Under the pieces are notes generated by a model, which worked only from the letters and a program-made list of their open reading frames with translations, made no database searches and was not told the DNA's origin. From contig NZ_SWCM01000006.1 in NCBI RefSeq assembly GCF_005116645.1, forward strand, positions 281,995-345,994: a DNA stretch of 64,000 bases. Direction: 5' to 3'. Shown one piece after another: positions 43,356 through 51,856 of this stretch (its first letter is position 1; each line of letters opens with the position of its first letter). A program made the position numbers and the translations under genes. Source of the DNA: Desulfopila sp. IMCC35006 (lineage in GTDB: Bacteria > Desulfobacterota > Desulfobulbia > Desulfobulbales > Desulfocapsaceae).

Positions 43356-44702
43356 TTATTCTTCTGTTTCAGCAAGCTGCTTTTTTTCAGGATGACGACA
43401 TTTGTCTCCGGCGATATCATCTTTAAAAAGGCTGTATCCGCGCTCCATAGCACAGAAATCACCGCACATAGTACAGGTGGCTTCGTTATCGGGTTTTCTG
43501 CTGTCGCGCACCTCACGCATTTTCTCAGGAAACATCGATAATTTAAAATATTCATCAAAATCACTGTCACGTCTGGCCAGAGCCGCCCGCTTTTCCACCT
43601 CCCTCCTTTCCGGATATTTAGCGATATCGCCGATCCGCGCCGCAAGCCTCGTTGCCCTGACTCCTTCCCGCACATCATTTTCATTGGGGAGTGCCAGGTG
43701 CTCCGCGGGAGTGATATAACAGATAAGATCAGCTCCGTGCCAGGCCGACTGGGCCGCACCTATGGCCGCGGTGATATGGTCATACCCTGCTCCGGTATCG
43801 GCGGGCAGCGGCCCGAGAACATAGTAGGGCGCGTTGCCGCTCATTGCCTTTTCCAGCATGATATTACCGGCGATTTCATCAAGGGGCACATGGCCCGGTC
43901 CCTCCACCATCATCTGGCAACCCATGTTCCGACCGAGTTCGGCCAGCTCGCAGTTAATGATCATCTCCGCCATCTGTGCCCGGTCATGGCTGTCATGGAT
44001 GGCACCGGCGCGAATGCCATTGCCAAGCGACAAAACCGCATCGTATTTTTTCATCAGGGCACAGACCCGGTCGAACTGCTCATACAAAGGGTTTTCCCGG
44101 TTTTGATATTCCATCCAGGAAACCATAAAGGTACCGCCTTTCGATACCAGTCCACCATAGCGAAAACCCTGTTTACGCAGTCTCTCTATGGAGAATCGGT
44201 TGATGCCGCAGTGGATGGCCATAAACGACAGGCCATCGGCCAGCTGCCGTTCGATCAGTTCAAAAAGATATTCCGGATCAAGTTTGTTGGGATTGTGATA
44301 TTTTCTGCTCGTCTCGGCAAAAGCCTGATAAAGCGGAACATTGCCGACAGGCAGCGAACAGCTGTCAAGCACTGCCCGGCGAATGGCATCCAGGTCCCCG
44401 CCGGTTGACAGCTCCATCAGGGTATCGGCCTTTTCCTGTTCAGCAATTTTGGCTTTACGTATTTCCAGGCCGAAATCTGAGATATCTGAAGAGGTCCCGA
44501 TGGATGCATTGACCTTGGTCCGCAGGCCCTTGCCGATACCGCAAATTTTCTGATGTGGTCTGTTCGGGTTACAGGGTATGACAATATGTCCGGCGGCCAC
44601 CCCTTTTCTGATAATCTCTGCGGCTATCTTTTCCTGTTGTGCTACCTGCTCCATCTGGCTGGTAGTGACCCCTTCCCTTGCCAATTCAAGCTGTGTTTTC
44701 AT
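43356..44702 (-). CDS. bzaF: ThiC-like radical SAM enzyme, probably BzaF (5-hydroxybenzimidazole synthase)
   Basis: About 448 aa. It has the ThiC fold (IVIPCNPNRPHQKICGIGKGLRTKVNASIGTSSD, FMAIHCGINRFSIERL, MVEGPGHVPLDEIAGN, YYVLGPLPADTGAGYDHI). The C-terminal cluster motif reads CTMCGDFC (CX2CX3C), one residue shorter than the CX2CX4C of ThiC as I know it. It sits behind a cobalamin riboswitch, not a TPP riboswitch, and no other thiamine gene is near. BzaF, a ThiC paralog that makes the lower-ligand precursor of B12 from AIR in anaerobes, is known to be riboswitch-controlled in this way. ThiC itself remains possible. Start at 44702 (MKTQLELAREG). Confidence 0.78.
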   Translation of the reverse strand: MKTQLELAREGVTTSQMEQVAQQEKIAAEIIRKGVAAGHIVIPCNPNRPHQKICGIGKGLRTKVNASIGTSSDISDFGLEIRKAKIAEQEKADTLMELSTGGDLDAIRRAVLDSCSLPVGNVPLYQAFAETSRKYHNPNKLDPEYLFELIERQLADGLSFMAIHCGINRFSIERLRKQGFRYGGLVSKGGTFMVSWMEYQNRENPLYEQFDRVCALMKKYDAVLSLGNGIRAGAIHDSHDRAQMAEMIINCELAELGRNMGCQMMVEGPGHVPLDEIAGNIMLEKAMSGNAPYYVLGPLPADTGAGYDHITAAIGAAQSAWHGADLICYITPAEHLALPNENDVREGVRATRLAARIGDIAKYPERREVEKRAALARRDSDFDEYFKLSMFPEKMREVRDSRKPDNEATCTMCGDFCAMERGYSLFKDDIAGDKCRHPEKKQLAETEE

Positions 44703-44742
44703 GGTGTACATTTCTCCATTTTTTAATCCCTGTCGTGCGGGC

Positions 44743-44791
44743 AAAAAAAAAGCCCGTACAGCCGGGCAGATTGCTACCCGGCGGTACGGAC
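44743..44791 (-). terminator. riboswitch expression-platform terminator
   Basis: On the minus strand GTCCGTAC-GCCGGGT pairs with GCCCGGC-GTACGGGC (one mismatch, G-T ends), followed by nine T. It lies between the cobalamin aptamer and the ThiC/BzaF-like gene, so control is by premature termination. Confidence 0.9.
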
Positions 44792-44819
44792 TTATTACGG
44801 ACAAGAAAGTCTTTTTCTC

Positions 44820-44998
44820 CCAGGCAGGTCTTCTGACTTGCGGATCACCCTCCGGCTGCACCTTCCCGCCCGTGAAACTGAAGCAGTGGTTATAAGCAGC
44901 CGTTGTCCCCGCTTACAGCGCTGGCCCAACGTTACGGATTTGCACCGTATTCCCTTTTCACCTCCGGGGTTTTATTAAAAAACCCGGCGGCACCTGGC
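44820..44998 (-). promoter_or_regulatory. cobalamin riboswitch
   Basis: Read on the minus strand it has the class hallmarks in order: AAAAGGGAATACGGTGCAA, then GCTGTAAGCGGGGAC, then ACCACTGC, then GGGAAGGTGCAGC and GATCCGCAAGTCAGAAGACC with TGCC. The P1 helix forms from CCAGG (44994-44998) and CCTGG (44820-44824). Cobalamin binding would favour the terminator downstream. Confidence 0.93.
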
Positions 44999-45157
44999 AG
45001 ATATGTATACACTACGGAAACGATACTACCGAAGATACATCAAAAAGTAAATATAGAATTATTTTTATGAAATCGACAGGTGACGATAGAGGCAAGATGA
45101 TATATGTTGTTGACCATACACATCTTCCTTAACATGAAGTACTAATAATCCTCTCCT

Positions 45158-46963
45158 ATGTTTCCAGAAGCAGCCCTTGCATCCGCGCCCCATGCCCCCG
45201 GCGTATACATGATGCTCGACGCCAAATCCGCCGTCCTCTATGTGGGCAAGGCCAAGGATTTATTTAAACGATTGTCTTCCTATGCTCATTTTTCCGGGGC
45301 CGAATATAATAAAACCGCGGTGATGCTGGAGAAGGTCCGAAAAGTCGACACCATCATCACCAATACCGAAAAAGAGGCCCTTATTCTTGAGGCCTCACTG
45401 ATAAAAAAACACCATCCCAAATATAATATCATCCTCCGCGATGATAAAAATTATCCCTACATCAAAGTTACCGTCCAGGAAGAGTGGCCGCGGGTTTTCA
45501 TGGCCAGAAGAAAAAACCGCGACAAGGCCCGCTATTTCGGACCGTACTCCTCTGCCACAGCCATGTGGTCGACCCTGCGGCTCATTGGGTCGCTCTTTCC
45601 TCTACGTAACTGCAAGGGAAGCAAGCTCAAAAAAAGAGATCGCCCCTGCCTCAACAGGCAGATCGGCAAATGTTTAGCCCCCTGCGCCGGCAATGCCGAT
45701 CGAAGGCTGTACCTGGAACACGTCAGCAAGATCGTTATGCTGCTGGAAGGGCGCAATCAGGATTTGGTCCGGACCCTTAAGGAACAGATGACGGCGGCGG
45801 CAGAAAGTCTCGACTTCGAAAAAGCCGCGACCATAAGAGACCAGCTTGCAGCCTTATCCCGAACCCTGGAAAAACAGGTAATTGCCGCAAGTCACAGCAA
45901 AGATCAGGACGTCTTTGGTTTCGCCCGAAAAGATGCGGCGGTGACCATTGCCATTCTCTTTATCAGAAACGGCCTGATCAATGGCAGTCGTACTTTTTTC
46001 TTCAGCGACCCATACGGCGAAGACGGGGCTATCCTTTCCCAGGCATTAAGCCAATTTTATGATCCAGAAAGCCTTATCCCTAACGAGGTCCTTTTACCCT
46101 TTGAACCAGCGGACCTCGAATTGCACGCAGAATACCTGACCGACCACGCCAGCGTGAAAGTTCACCTGAAAATCCCGCAGCGAGGCGACAATCAGCAGCT
46201 GGTCGCCCTGGCCAACGCCAATGCCATGCAGCTCTTTGAAGAAAAGGAAAAACAGACGCAATCATGGCAGAATCTCAGCCGGACGATGGAAAAAGTCCTT
46301 CATCTGGGCCGTCCGCCGAACCGGATTGAATGCCTGGACATCTCCAATATCAGCGGCAAACAGGCCGTCGGCTCGCTGGTCTGTTTTACCAGAGGGGAAG
46401 CGGATAAAGCAAATTTCCGTCACTATAAGATCAGAACCGTTGAGGGTCCAAACGACTACGCGATGATGAAAGAGGTACTCGAACGCAGACTGCAGCGGGG
46501 TAAAGAAGAAAACAATCTGCCGGATCTCTTTGTCGTCGACGGTGGTAAAGGGCAACTGGGCATGGCTCTCGCCGTGGCCGGAGAATTGGGCATAGTTGAG
46601 CAGATAGACTGGATCGGTATCGCCAAAGAAAAACAGGAAGAAGGTGAGAAACTCTATAAACCGCAGAGAAAAAACCCCATTATTCTTCCATCCCACAACC
46701 CTATCCTGCTCTATCTCATGCGAATTCGCGATGAATCCCACCGCTATGGCGTAACTTTTCACCGGAAACTGCGCAACAAAGCAACGCTTGCCTCCGAGCT
46801 GGATCAGATTTCCGGCATCGGTACAGAAAAGAAGAAACAGTTATTGCGCCATATGGGGAGCTTGAAACGTATCAAGACCGCAACCCTTGCCGAACTGATG
46901 GAAGTGAAAGGCATAGGTGAAGAGCTTGCCGGAGAAATTGTCAACTTCTTTCATCCGGAATAG
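45158..46963 (+). CDS. uvrC: excinuclease ABC subunit C
   Basis: A 601-aa dual-incision nuclease of nucleotide excision repair. GIY-YIG domain at residues 13-100 (PGVYMMLDAKSAVLYVGKAKDL), UVR motif binding UvrB at about 205-240 (LDFEKAATIRDQLAAL), RNase H-like 5' incision domain (IECLDISNISG, DLFVVDGGKGQL, Asp residues present), and helix-hairpin-helix pair at the end. Divergent from the riboswitch gene, 160 bases away. Confidence 0.96.
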   Translation: MFPEAALASAPHAPGVYMMLDAKSAVLYVGKAKDLFKRLSSYAHFSGAEYNKTAVMLEKVRKVDTIITNTEKEALILEASLIKKHHPKYNIILRDDKNYPYIKVTVQEEWPRVFMARRKNRDKARYFGPYSSATAMWSTLRLIGSLFPLRNCKGSKLKKRDRPCLNRQIGKCLAPCAGNADRRLYLEHVSKIVMLLEGRNQDLVRTLKEQMTAAAESLDFEKAATIRDQLAALSRTLEKQVIAASHSKDQDVFGFARKDAAVTIAILFIRNGLINGSRTFFFSDPYGEDGAILSQALSQFYDPESLIPNEVLLPFEPADLELHAEYLTDHASVKVHLKIPQRGDNQQLVALANANAMQLFEEKEKQTQSWQNLSRTMEKVLHLGRPPNRIECLDISNISGKQAVGSLVCFTRGEADKANFRHYKIRTVEGPNDYAMMKEVLERRLQRGKEENNLPDLFVVDGGKGQLGMALAVAGELGIVEQIDWIGIAKEKQEEGEKLYKPQRKNPIILPSHNPILLYLMRIRDESHRYGVTFHRKLRNKATLASELDQISGIGTEKKKQLLRHMGSLKRIKTATLAELMEVKGIGEELAGEIVNFFHPE

Positions 46964-47135
46964 TCTTTTCTGTTTCGAGGCGATGCCACAGAGGCTCACG
47001 CCGGAACAGAACCTGCTGCGCTTTTCCTTGCACAGTGGTGCCGGTATCGATAAGGCGGCTTGACGCAATGGTTCGAAAATGTAAATAATCGACAAGACAG
47101 TTTTTTCTTTTCAATACGACACTGATGGGTGGACT

Positions 47136-48674
47136 ATGAATTTTCTCGACGAACTGTATCTGGAAAAAAAAATGGCCGGTACCTCGACCGGAACACAATG
47201 GCTCACAGGCAAAAGCAAAAAACAGCTTTCTGCCGTATCACCGGTTGATGGTGAAACGTTTGCCCATATCACCAAGGCGACCATTAATAACTATGAACAG
47301 GTGATTGAACAGGCGAACCAGGCATTTTCTGCCTGGCGTTCCGTTCCGGCTCCGGCGCGGGGTGAAATAGTCAGACAGATTGGCCTTCGCCTGCGGGATT
47401 TCAAGCTCCCGCTCGGCACCCTCATCTCCTACGAAACCGGTAAATCACTCCAGGAAGGTCTTGGAGAAGTTCAGGAGGTCATTGACGTCTGCGACTATTG
47501 TGTCGGCCAGTCGAGGATGCTCTACGGTATGACAACAGTCTCCGAAAGACCGAATCATCGTCTGTTTGAACAATATCATCCTCTAGGCCTCGTAGCCATC
47601 ATCACCGCCTTTAATTTTCCCATGGCGGTCTGGGGCTGGAATGCCATGCTCGCTGCCATCTGCGGTAATGTGAGCATCTGGAAACCCTCTTCCAAGGCAC
47701 CGGTTTCCGCAATTGCTTTGCAAAAAATTATTGCCAGGGTTCTCGACCAGAACAATCTTCCTGAAGGTATTTTCTCACTGATTATCGGCGATCGCGGCCT
47801 TGTCGGGGAAAAGATTCTTGAGGACAAAAGAATTCCCCTCGTCTCCTTTACCGGATCGGTAAGCGCCGGTCGAACAGCCGCCCAGAAAGTCGGCCAGCGA
47901 CTGGGCCGCACCATTCTGGAACTAGGCGGCAATAACGGTATTATTATCACCGAATATGCTGATCTGAAACTCGCAGTACCGGCGGTGGTATTTGGCGCAG
48001 TCGGGACCAGCGGCCAGCGCTGCACAACAACGCGGCGCCTGTTTATCCATGAATCCTGCTTCGATGCAGTGAAAGATCATTTATACAAGGCTTATGCCAG
48101 CCTGAAAGTCGGCAATCCCCTGCTTGAAGCCAACCATATGGGACCGCTTATCGATAAAAATGGGGTCAAAGCCTATCAGAAAGCGGTGACGGCCATTGTC
48201 AAGCAGGGCGGGACGATTCTCTTCGGCGGCAATGTGCTGAAGGGCCCCGAATATGCCTCGCAATGTTATGTCGAACCGACACTTGCCGAGGTCGAACACG
48301 ATTTTCCAATCGTCCGGGAAGAAACCTTCGCACCAATACTCTATCTGATCAAATACAGCGGTACCGTGGAAAACGCAATTACCATGCACAACGCCGTCGA
48401 TCAGGGTCTGAGTTCAGCGATTTTCAGTACCAATCAAAACCAGATTGAGGCCTTTCTTTGCGCAAGAGGGTCGGATTGTGGAATTGCCAATGTCAATATC
48501 GGCACCTCGGGGGCTGAAATTGGTGGAGCTTTCGGCGGGGAAAAAGACACCGGCGGCGGACGGGAGTGCGGCTCGGATGCCTGGAAGAGTTATATGCGCC
48601 GGCAGACCGTAACCATCAATTATGGCTCGGACTTGCCGCTCGCCCAGGGTATCCGTTTTGCACTAGAAGATTGA
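47136..48674 (+). CDS. aldehyde dehydrogenase, ALDH7 / piperideine-6-carboxylate dehydrogenase-like
   Basis: A 512-aa NAD(P)-dependent enzyme. Catalytic Cys in GTSGQRCTTTRRLF, Glu in LELGGNNG, cofactor binding in FTGSVSAGRTAAQKV. The C-terminal GGEKDTGGGRECGSDAWKSYMRRQTVTINYG is the ALDH7 (antiquitin/AmaB) pattern; those enzymes oxidise aminoadipate semialdehyde in lysine breakdown. A candidate promoter (TTGACG, 16 bases, TAAATA) lies at 47060-47087. No lysine genes are adjacent, so the substrate is uncertain. Confidence 0.9.
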   Translation: MNFLDELYLEKKMAGTSTGTQWLTGKSKKQLSAVSPVDGETFAHITKATINNYEQVIEQANQAFSAWRSVPAPARGEIVRQIGLRLRDFKLPLGTLISYETGKSLQEGLGEVQEVIDVCDYCVGQSRMLYGMTTVSERPNHRLFEQYHPLGLVAIITAFNFPMAVWGWNAMLAAICGNVSIWKPSSKAPVSAIALQKIIARVLDQNNLPEGIFSLIIGDRGLVGEKILEDKRIPLVSFTGSVSAGRTAAQKVGQRLGRTILELGGNNGIIITEYADLKLAVPAVVFGAVGTSGQRCTTTRRLFIHESCFDAVKDHLYKAYASLKVGNPLLEANHMGPLIDKNGVKAYQKAVTAIVKQGGTILFGGNVLKGPEYASQCYVEPTLAEVEHDFPIVREETFAPILYLIKYSGTVENAITMHNAVDQGLSSAIFSTNQNQIEAFLCARGSDCGIANVNIGTSGAEIGGAFGGEKDTGGGRECGSDAWKSYMRRQTVTINYGSDLPLAQGIRFALED

Positions 48675-48740
48675 TGGCGTGGTAAAAAAAGCCACTCTGG
48701 GTCGTTGTGGTGTTTTGGCTGGCCATAGAAACATAGCGAT

Positions 48741-49496
48741 TTACACCCGTTCCGACAGCATCTCCCGCAGGGCGCTGATTCGAGCGTGCAGGGCGACGAC
48801 GGCTGTGTCGACCTTGAGAATTCTCTCACCGATGGTGCAGCCGGAAAAGCCCTGTTCCTGAAATTTTTTCACCTCATACTCCACCCAGCCTCCCTCGGGA
48901 CCGACGGCCAGAGCGACCCGGCCGTTGCTGCTGTCGATGACCTCGCCAATGAGCTGCGTCCCTGTTGGATGCGCCAGCAGCAGATGGCGATAATCGGATG
49001 CCAGGGACGGGAAAAAGTCTTCAATAAATGGTTTAAATTGCGGATGAAGTCGGATGTGCGGCAAGCTGGTGTCCACTGCCTGTTCCAGACCGTGCAGCAG
49101 GTGGCTGCGATACTCTTCGGGCTGAAGAATTCCCGCCTCCCAGAAACTTTTTTCGACCCGATTGGCATTGATCAGATGAATTGTGCCCACCCCAAGCGCG
49201 GTAACCTGACTGAGAATACGCTTTAACATAATGGGGCGTGGCAGGGCCAGAACAAGGTCGAGCGTCGGCCGTGGTCGCGGAGGTTCGTTCAGGGTGAGAT
49301 CCAGGTCCACTGTAAAAGGGTGTTTTTTATGCATTGCTGAAATTATTCCGCAGCCCATGGCCCCGTTAATCAGGCCCACCCGTACCCGATCCCCGACTTC
49401 AGCACGGAGAACTTTCACTATGTGCTTGGCTCGATGATCGACAAGTGTCAGTTGACTGTCGGCAACTTCACCTTCCTCTGCCAGAATAATATTCAT
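48741..49496 (-). CDS. rsmE: 16S rRNA m3U1498 methyltransferase
   Basis: A 251-aa SPOUT methyltransferase with an N-terminal PUA-like domain (HIVKVLRAEVGDRVRVG). The SAM-binding knot is seen as HLLLAHPTGT and LAVGPEGGWVEYEVKKFQEQGFSGCTIGERILKVDTAVV. It methylates U1498 of 16S rRNA in the assembled 30S. Converges with the ALDH gene. Confidence 0.95.
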   Translation of the reverse strand: MNIILAEEGEVADSQLTLVDHRAKHIVKVLRAEVGDRVRVGLINGAMGCGIISAMHKKHPFTVDLDLTLNEPPRPRPTLDLVLALPRPIMLKRILSQVTALGVGTIHLINANRVEKSFWEAGILQPEEYRSHLLHGLEQAVDTSLPHIRLHPQFKPFIEDFFPSLASDYRHLLLAHPTGTQLIGEVIDSSNGRVALAVGPEGGWVEYEVKKFQEQGFSGCTIGERILKVDTAVVALHARISALREMLSERV

Positions 49497-49653
49497 TTCG
49501 TCAGCCAGTTTCGGTTTCTCACTGTACAGCGCATCGTGTCCATATCAATTTTGGGCATGCAATTCAGGAGGCTCTTTCAGTTGTTTTTACGCTTTCTATC
49601 GGGTAGCCTTGAAGAGGGATCGCAACAAAACAACCGAGCAAGGATACATTAAC

Positions 49654-50943
49654 ATGTTTGTACTCTATAATATTGTGCAGCTGGTGTTACTAGCTGTTTT
49701 TTTACCGTTCATCATCCTTTTTATTCTTTCCAGTTCTAAATATCGCGATCGCATTCCATCCCGCCTCGGACTCGGACTGGCTGACAAAGTTGCCTTGTCC
49801 AAAACATCAGACAATGGGGCATCAAGGCAGACTGTATGGCTGCACGCCCTTTCCGTAGGCGAGGTCACCTCAGCCGTTCCTCTGGTCGCCGGCCTCCGCA
49901 AGGCGTATCCGCAAAGTAGAATTATTGTCTCGGTTTCCACCCGCACGGGAAAGCGCCTGGCGGACAAGCTGCTGCAGTTGTCAGCCGATCATATCATCGA
50001 CAGCCCGTTGGATATACTGCCGGTCGTCGCCCTTTTCACGAAACATATCCGGCCGGACCTTTTTCTCCTGGTCGAGACTGATTTCTGGCCCAACACCCTT
50101 CTTTTTTTAAAAAAAAAGAAAGTGCCGACAGTTCTGGTCAATGGCCGGATATCAGAAAAGTCAATGAATGGTTACCGGAGACTGCGAGGATTTTTTGTTC
50201 CCATGTTTCAAAGTTTTTCTTTTCTGTGCATGCAGACTGAACGTGACCGGGAAAAAATGAAGGCGTTGGGACTTCCTCCGAAAAAGCTTCTAACCCTTGG
50301 AAATCTCAAGTTCGACACAATAGCTGGACATAGACCTCGGTCTGGAAGTCCCTCCCCTGCAGATGTTCTTCCCAAAAACCGTATTCTCTTTATCTGTGGT
50401 TCGACCCACCCGGGCGAAGAAAAAATTCTTATCGATTGTTATATGCGACTCAGAAAAAAACATGCTGAGGTTTTTCTGATTATTGCTCCAAGAGACCCTG
50501 GCCGGGCCGCGGAGATTGAATCGCTGGCCGCAGCTCAAGGCCTGACGGCAGCCCTGCGTTCGGGCAATGGTGCCGGGGGAGCCGATCTGTTCATCCTCGA
50601 CACAATAGGTGAACTCATTGATTTCTATGCCCTTTCACATATTGCTTTTGTCGGCGGCAGCCTGATCAGGCAAGGTGGCCATAACCCCATTGAGCCGGCG
50701 ATTATGGGAATTCCGATTATTTTTGGCCCAAACATGCAGGACTTCAGCGAAATTGCCGATATCCTGCAGAAGGCAGGCGGGGCCACCCAGATAGCCGGCA
50801 GCAGCGATCTCGGCGAGCTGCTCGACCGGCTTCTGGCATCCCAGGACCTGAGAGCAACGCAGGGACTGGCAGCCCGACAATGCATAGAAAAACAACGTGG
50901 GGTCATAGAGAAACACCTTGAGCTTATCAGCCGTATTTTGTGA
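49654..50943 (+). CDS. waaA: 3-deoxy-D-manno-octulosonic acid (Kdo) transferase
   Basis: A 429-aa inner-membrane-anchored GT-B glycosyltransferase adding Kdo to lipid A precursor, so the host has LPS. One N-terminal membrane anchor (VLYNIVQLVLLAVFLPFIILFIL), then VWLHALSVGEVTSAVPLV, VETDFWPNTLLFL, GGSLIRQGGHNPIEPAIMGIPIIFGP. AAGGA precedes the ATG at 49654; an in-frame ATG 15 codons earlier is less likely. The stop overlaps the GTG start of comEC. Confidence 0.95.
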   Translation: MFVLYNIVQLVLLAVFLPFIILFILSSSKYRDRIPSRLGLGLADKVALSKTSDNGASRQTVWLHALSVGEVTSAVPLVAGLRKAYPQSRIIVSVSTRTGKRLADKLLQLSADHIIDSPLDILPVVALFTKHIRPDLFLLVETDFWPNTLLFLKKKKVPTVLVNGRISEKSMNGYRRLRGFFVPMFQSFSFLCMQTERDREKMKALGLPPKKLLTLGNLKFDTIAGHRPRSGSPSPADVLPKNRILFICGSTHPGEEKILIDCYMRLRKKHAEVFLIIAPRDPGRAAEIESLAAAQGLTAALRSGNGAGGADLFILDTIGELIDFYALSHIAFVGGSLIRQGGHNPIEPAIMGIPIIFGPNMQDFSEIADILQKAGGATQIAGSSDLGELLDRLLASQDLRATQGLAARQCIEKQRGVIEKHLELISRIL

Positions 50944-51758
50944 AACAGCCGGCCTCCTATATTTCCGACCATCTTCTGCCGGTCATGACAGTCGCTTTTA
51001 TTGGCGGAGTTGCCCTCGCTCCGTTGATGGACCTGGCAACAACCTCCTTTTTGTCTTACGAGACCGCTCTTTTTGGCTTGCTCCTTCTTCTTTTCGTCCT
51101 GTATTTTCTCAAACGTTCCCGGATTGTTCTCTGTTTGCTTATCCCGCTTGTTTTTGTCGTCGGCTACTATCATTGCTCTTTGCAGCTGCAGCCACCGATC
51201 AGTAAAAAACATATCTATCATGCCATCAAACACAAGACGGATGTGGTCCTCATTGGCACCATGGCAACGATGGCTGGTTATGACGGGACAACCAGCCAGG
51301 TAACAATTAACGCGCAAAGCATCCGGCGCGAGGAGCAGGCCGCGCTGATTGCCACACAGGGAAAAGTTTTCCTGCGCTTAGCTGGCCCCTGGCCGGACAA
51401 CCTGTCTCCGGGAGATCTCCTTGCCATTCGAACTGAGCTGAAACGCCCGGACAGCTTCAGAACACCGGGGGTTTTCGATTATGCCCAATACCTGGCGGAA
51501 AAAGATATATGGATTACCGGCTTTGTCAGCTCACCGCTCTTTTTGCATAAAATAGCAGAAAACCGGTCGAAGCTCCATATCCTGTATTATTTGCCGGAAG
51601 TTTTCAGGACCAAAATAGGCAAGCAGATAGACCGTGCAGTCCCCCCAGATCAAAGAGGTATTTACAGGGCCATTTTGCTGGGAGATCGCAGTTATGTCAG
51701 CGACGAGACTCTGGAAATTTTCAAGGGCAGCGGGACAATGCATATCCTCGCAATGTAA
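50940..51758 (+). pseudogene. comEC: comEC/rec2, 5' part, interrupted by mobile element
   Basis: The first 272 codons of a ComEC-like DNA-uptake channel: N-terminal membrane helices, then the DUF4131 beta domain (HKTDVVLIGTMATMAGYDGTTSQVTINAQS, LSPGDLLAIRTELKRPDSFRTPGVFDYAQYLAEKDIW) and the start of the competence domain (VPPDQRGIYRAILLGDRSYVSDETLEIFKGSGTMHILAM). Intact ComEC continues GTMHILAISGLHIGL; here the frame breaks after HILA and stops at once (ATG TAA), where AT-rich DNA begins. GTG start overlapping waaA (GTGA). The remainder (about 500 aa of channel and hydrolase) should lie beyond the window. Confidence 0.9.
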
Positions 51759-51765
51759 TGTTGTT
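51735..51765 (+). other. left attachment junction (attL) in comEC
   Basis: The host coding sense is lost within CATATCCTCGCAATGTAATG at 51738-51757, inside the codons for H-I-L-A-(I). The exact crossover dinucleotide cannot be fixed without the right end. The integrase gene starts about 100 bases further on, as is usual for serine integrases next to att. Confidence 0.7.
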
Positions 51766-51856
51766 TTAACACATGAAATACAGTACACTAGATTGCTGTT
51801 AGATCACCTCTATACTGAGGCGACATTGAAAGCGACACGATGAAAGGAGAAGTATA

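Noticed and set aside
44703..44998. TPP riboswitch expected before a thiC gene.
   Set aside because: No thi-box (CTGAGA ... ACCTGATCTGG-like) sequence is present; the conserved blocks are those of a cobalamin riboswitch.
48675..48740. Possible decayed palindromic element between ALDH and rsmE genes (GGCGTGGTAAAAAA start).
   Set aside because: Only a few bases at the ends could pair; too weak to call a relative of the 21.65 kb element.
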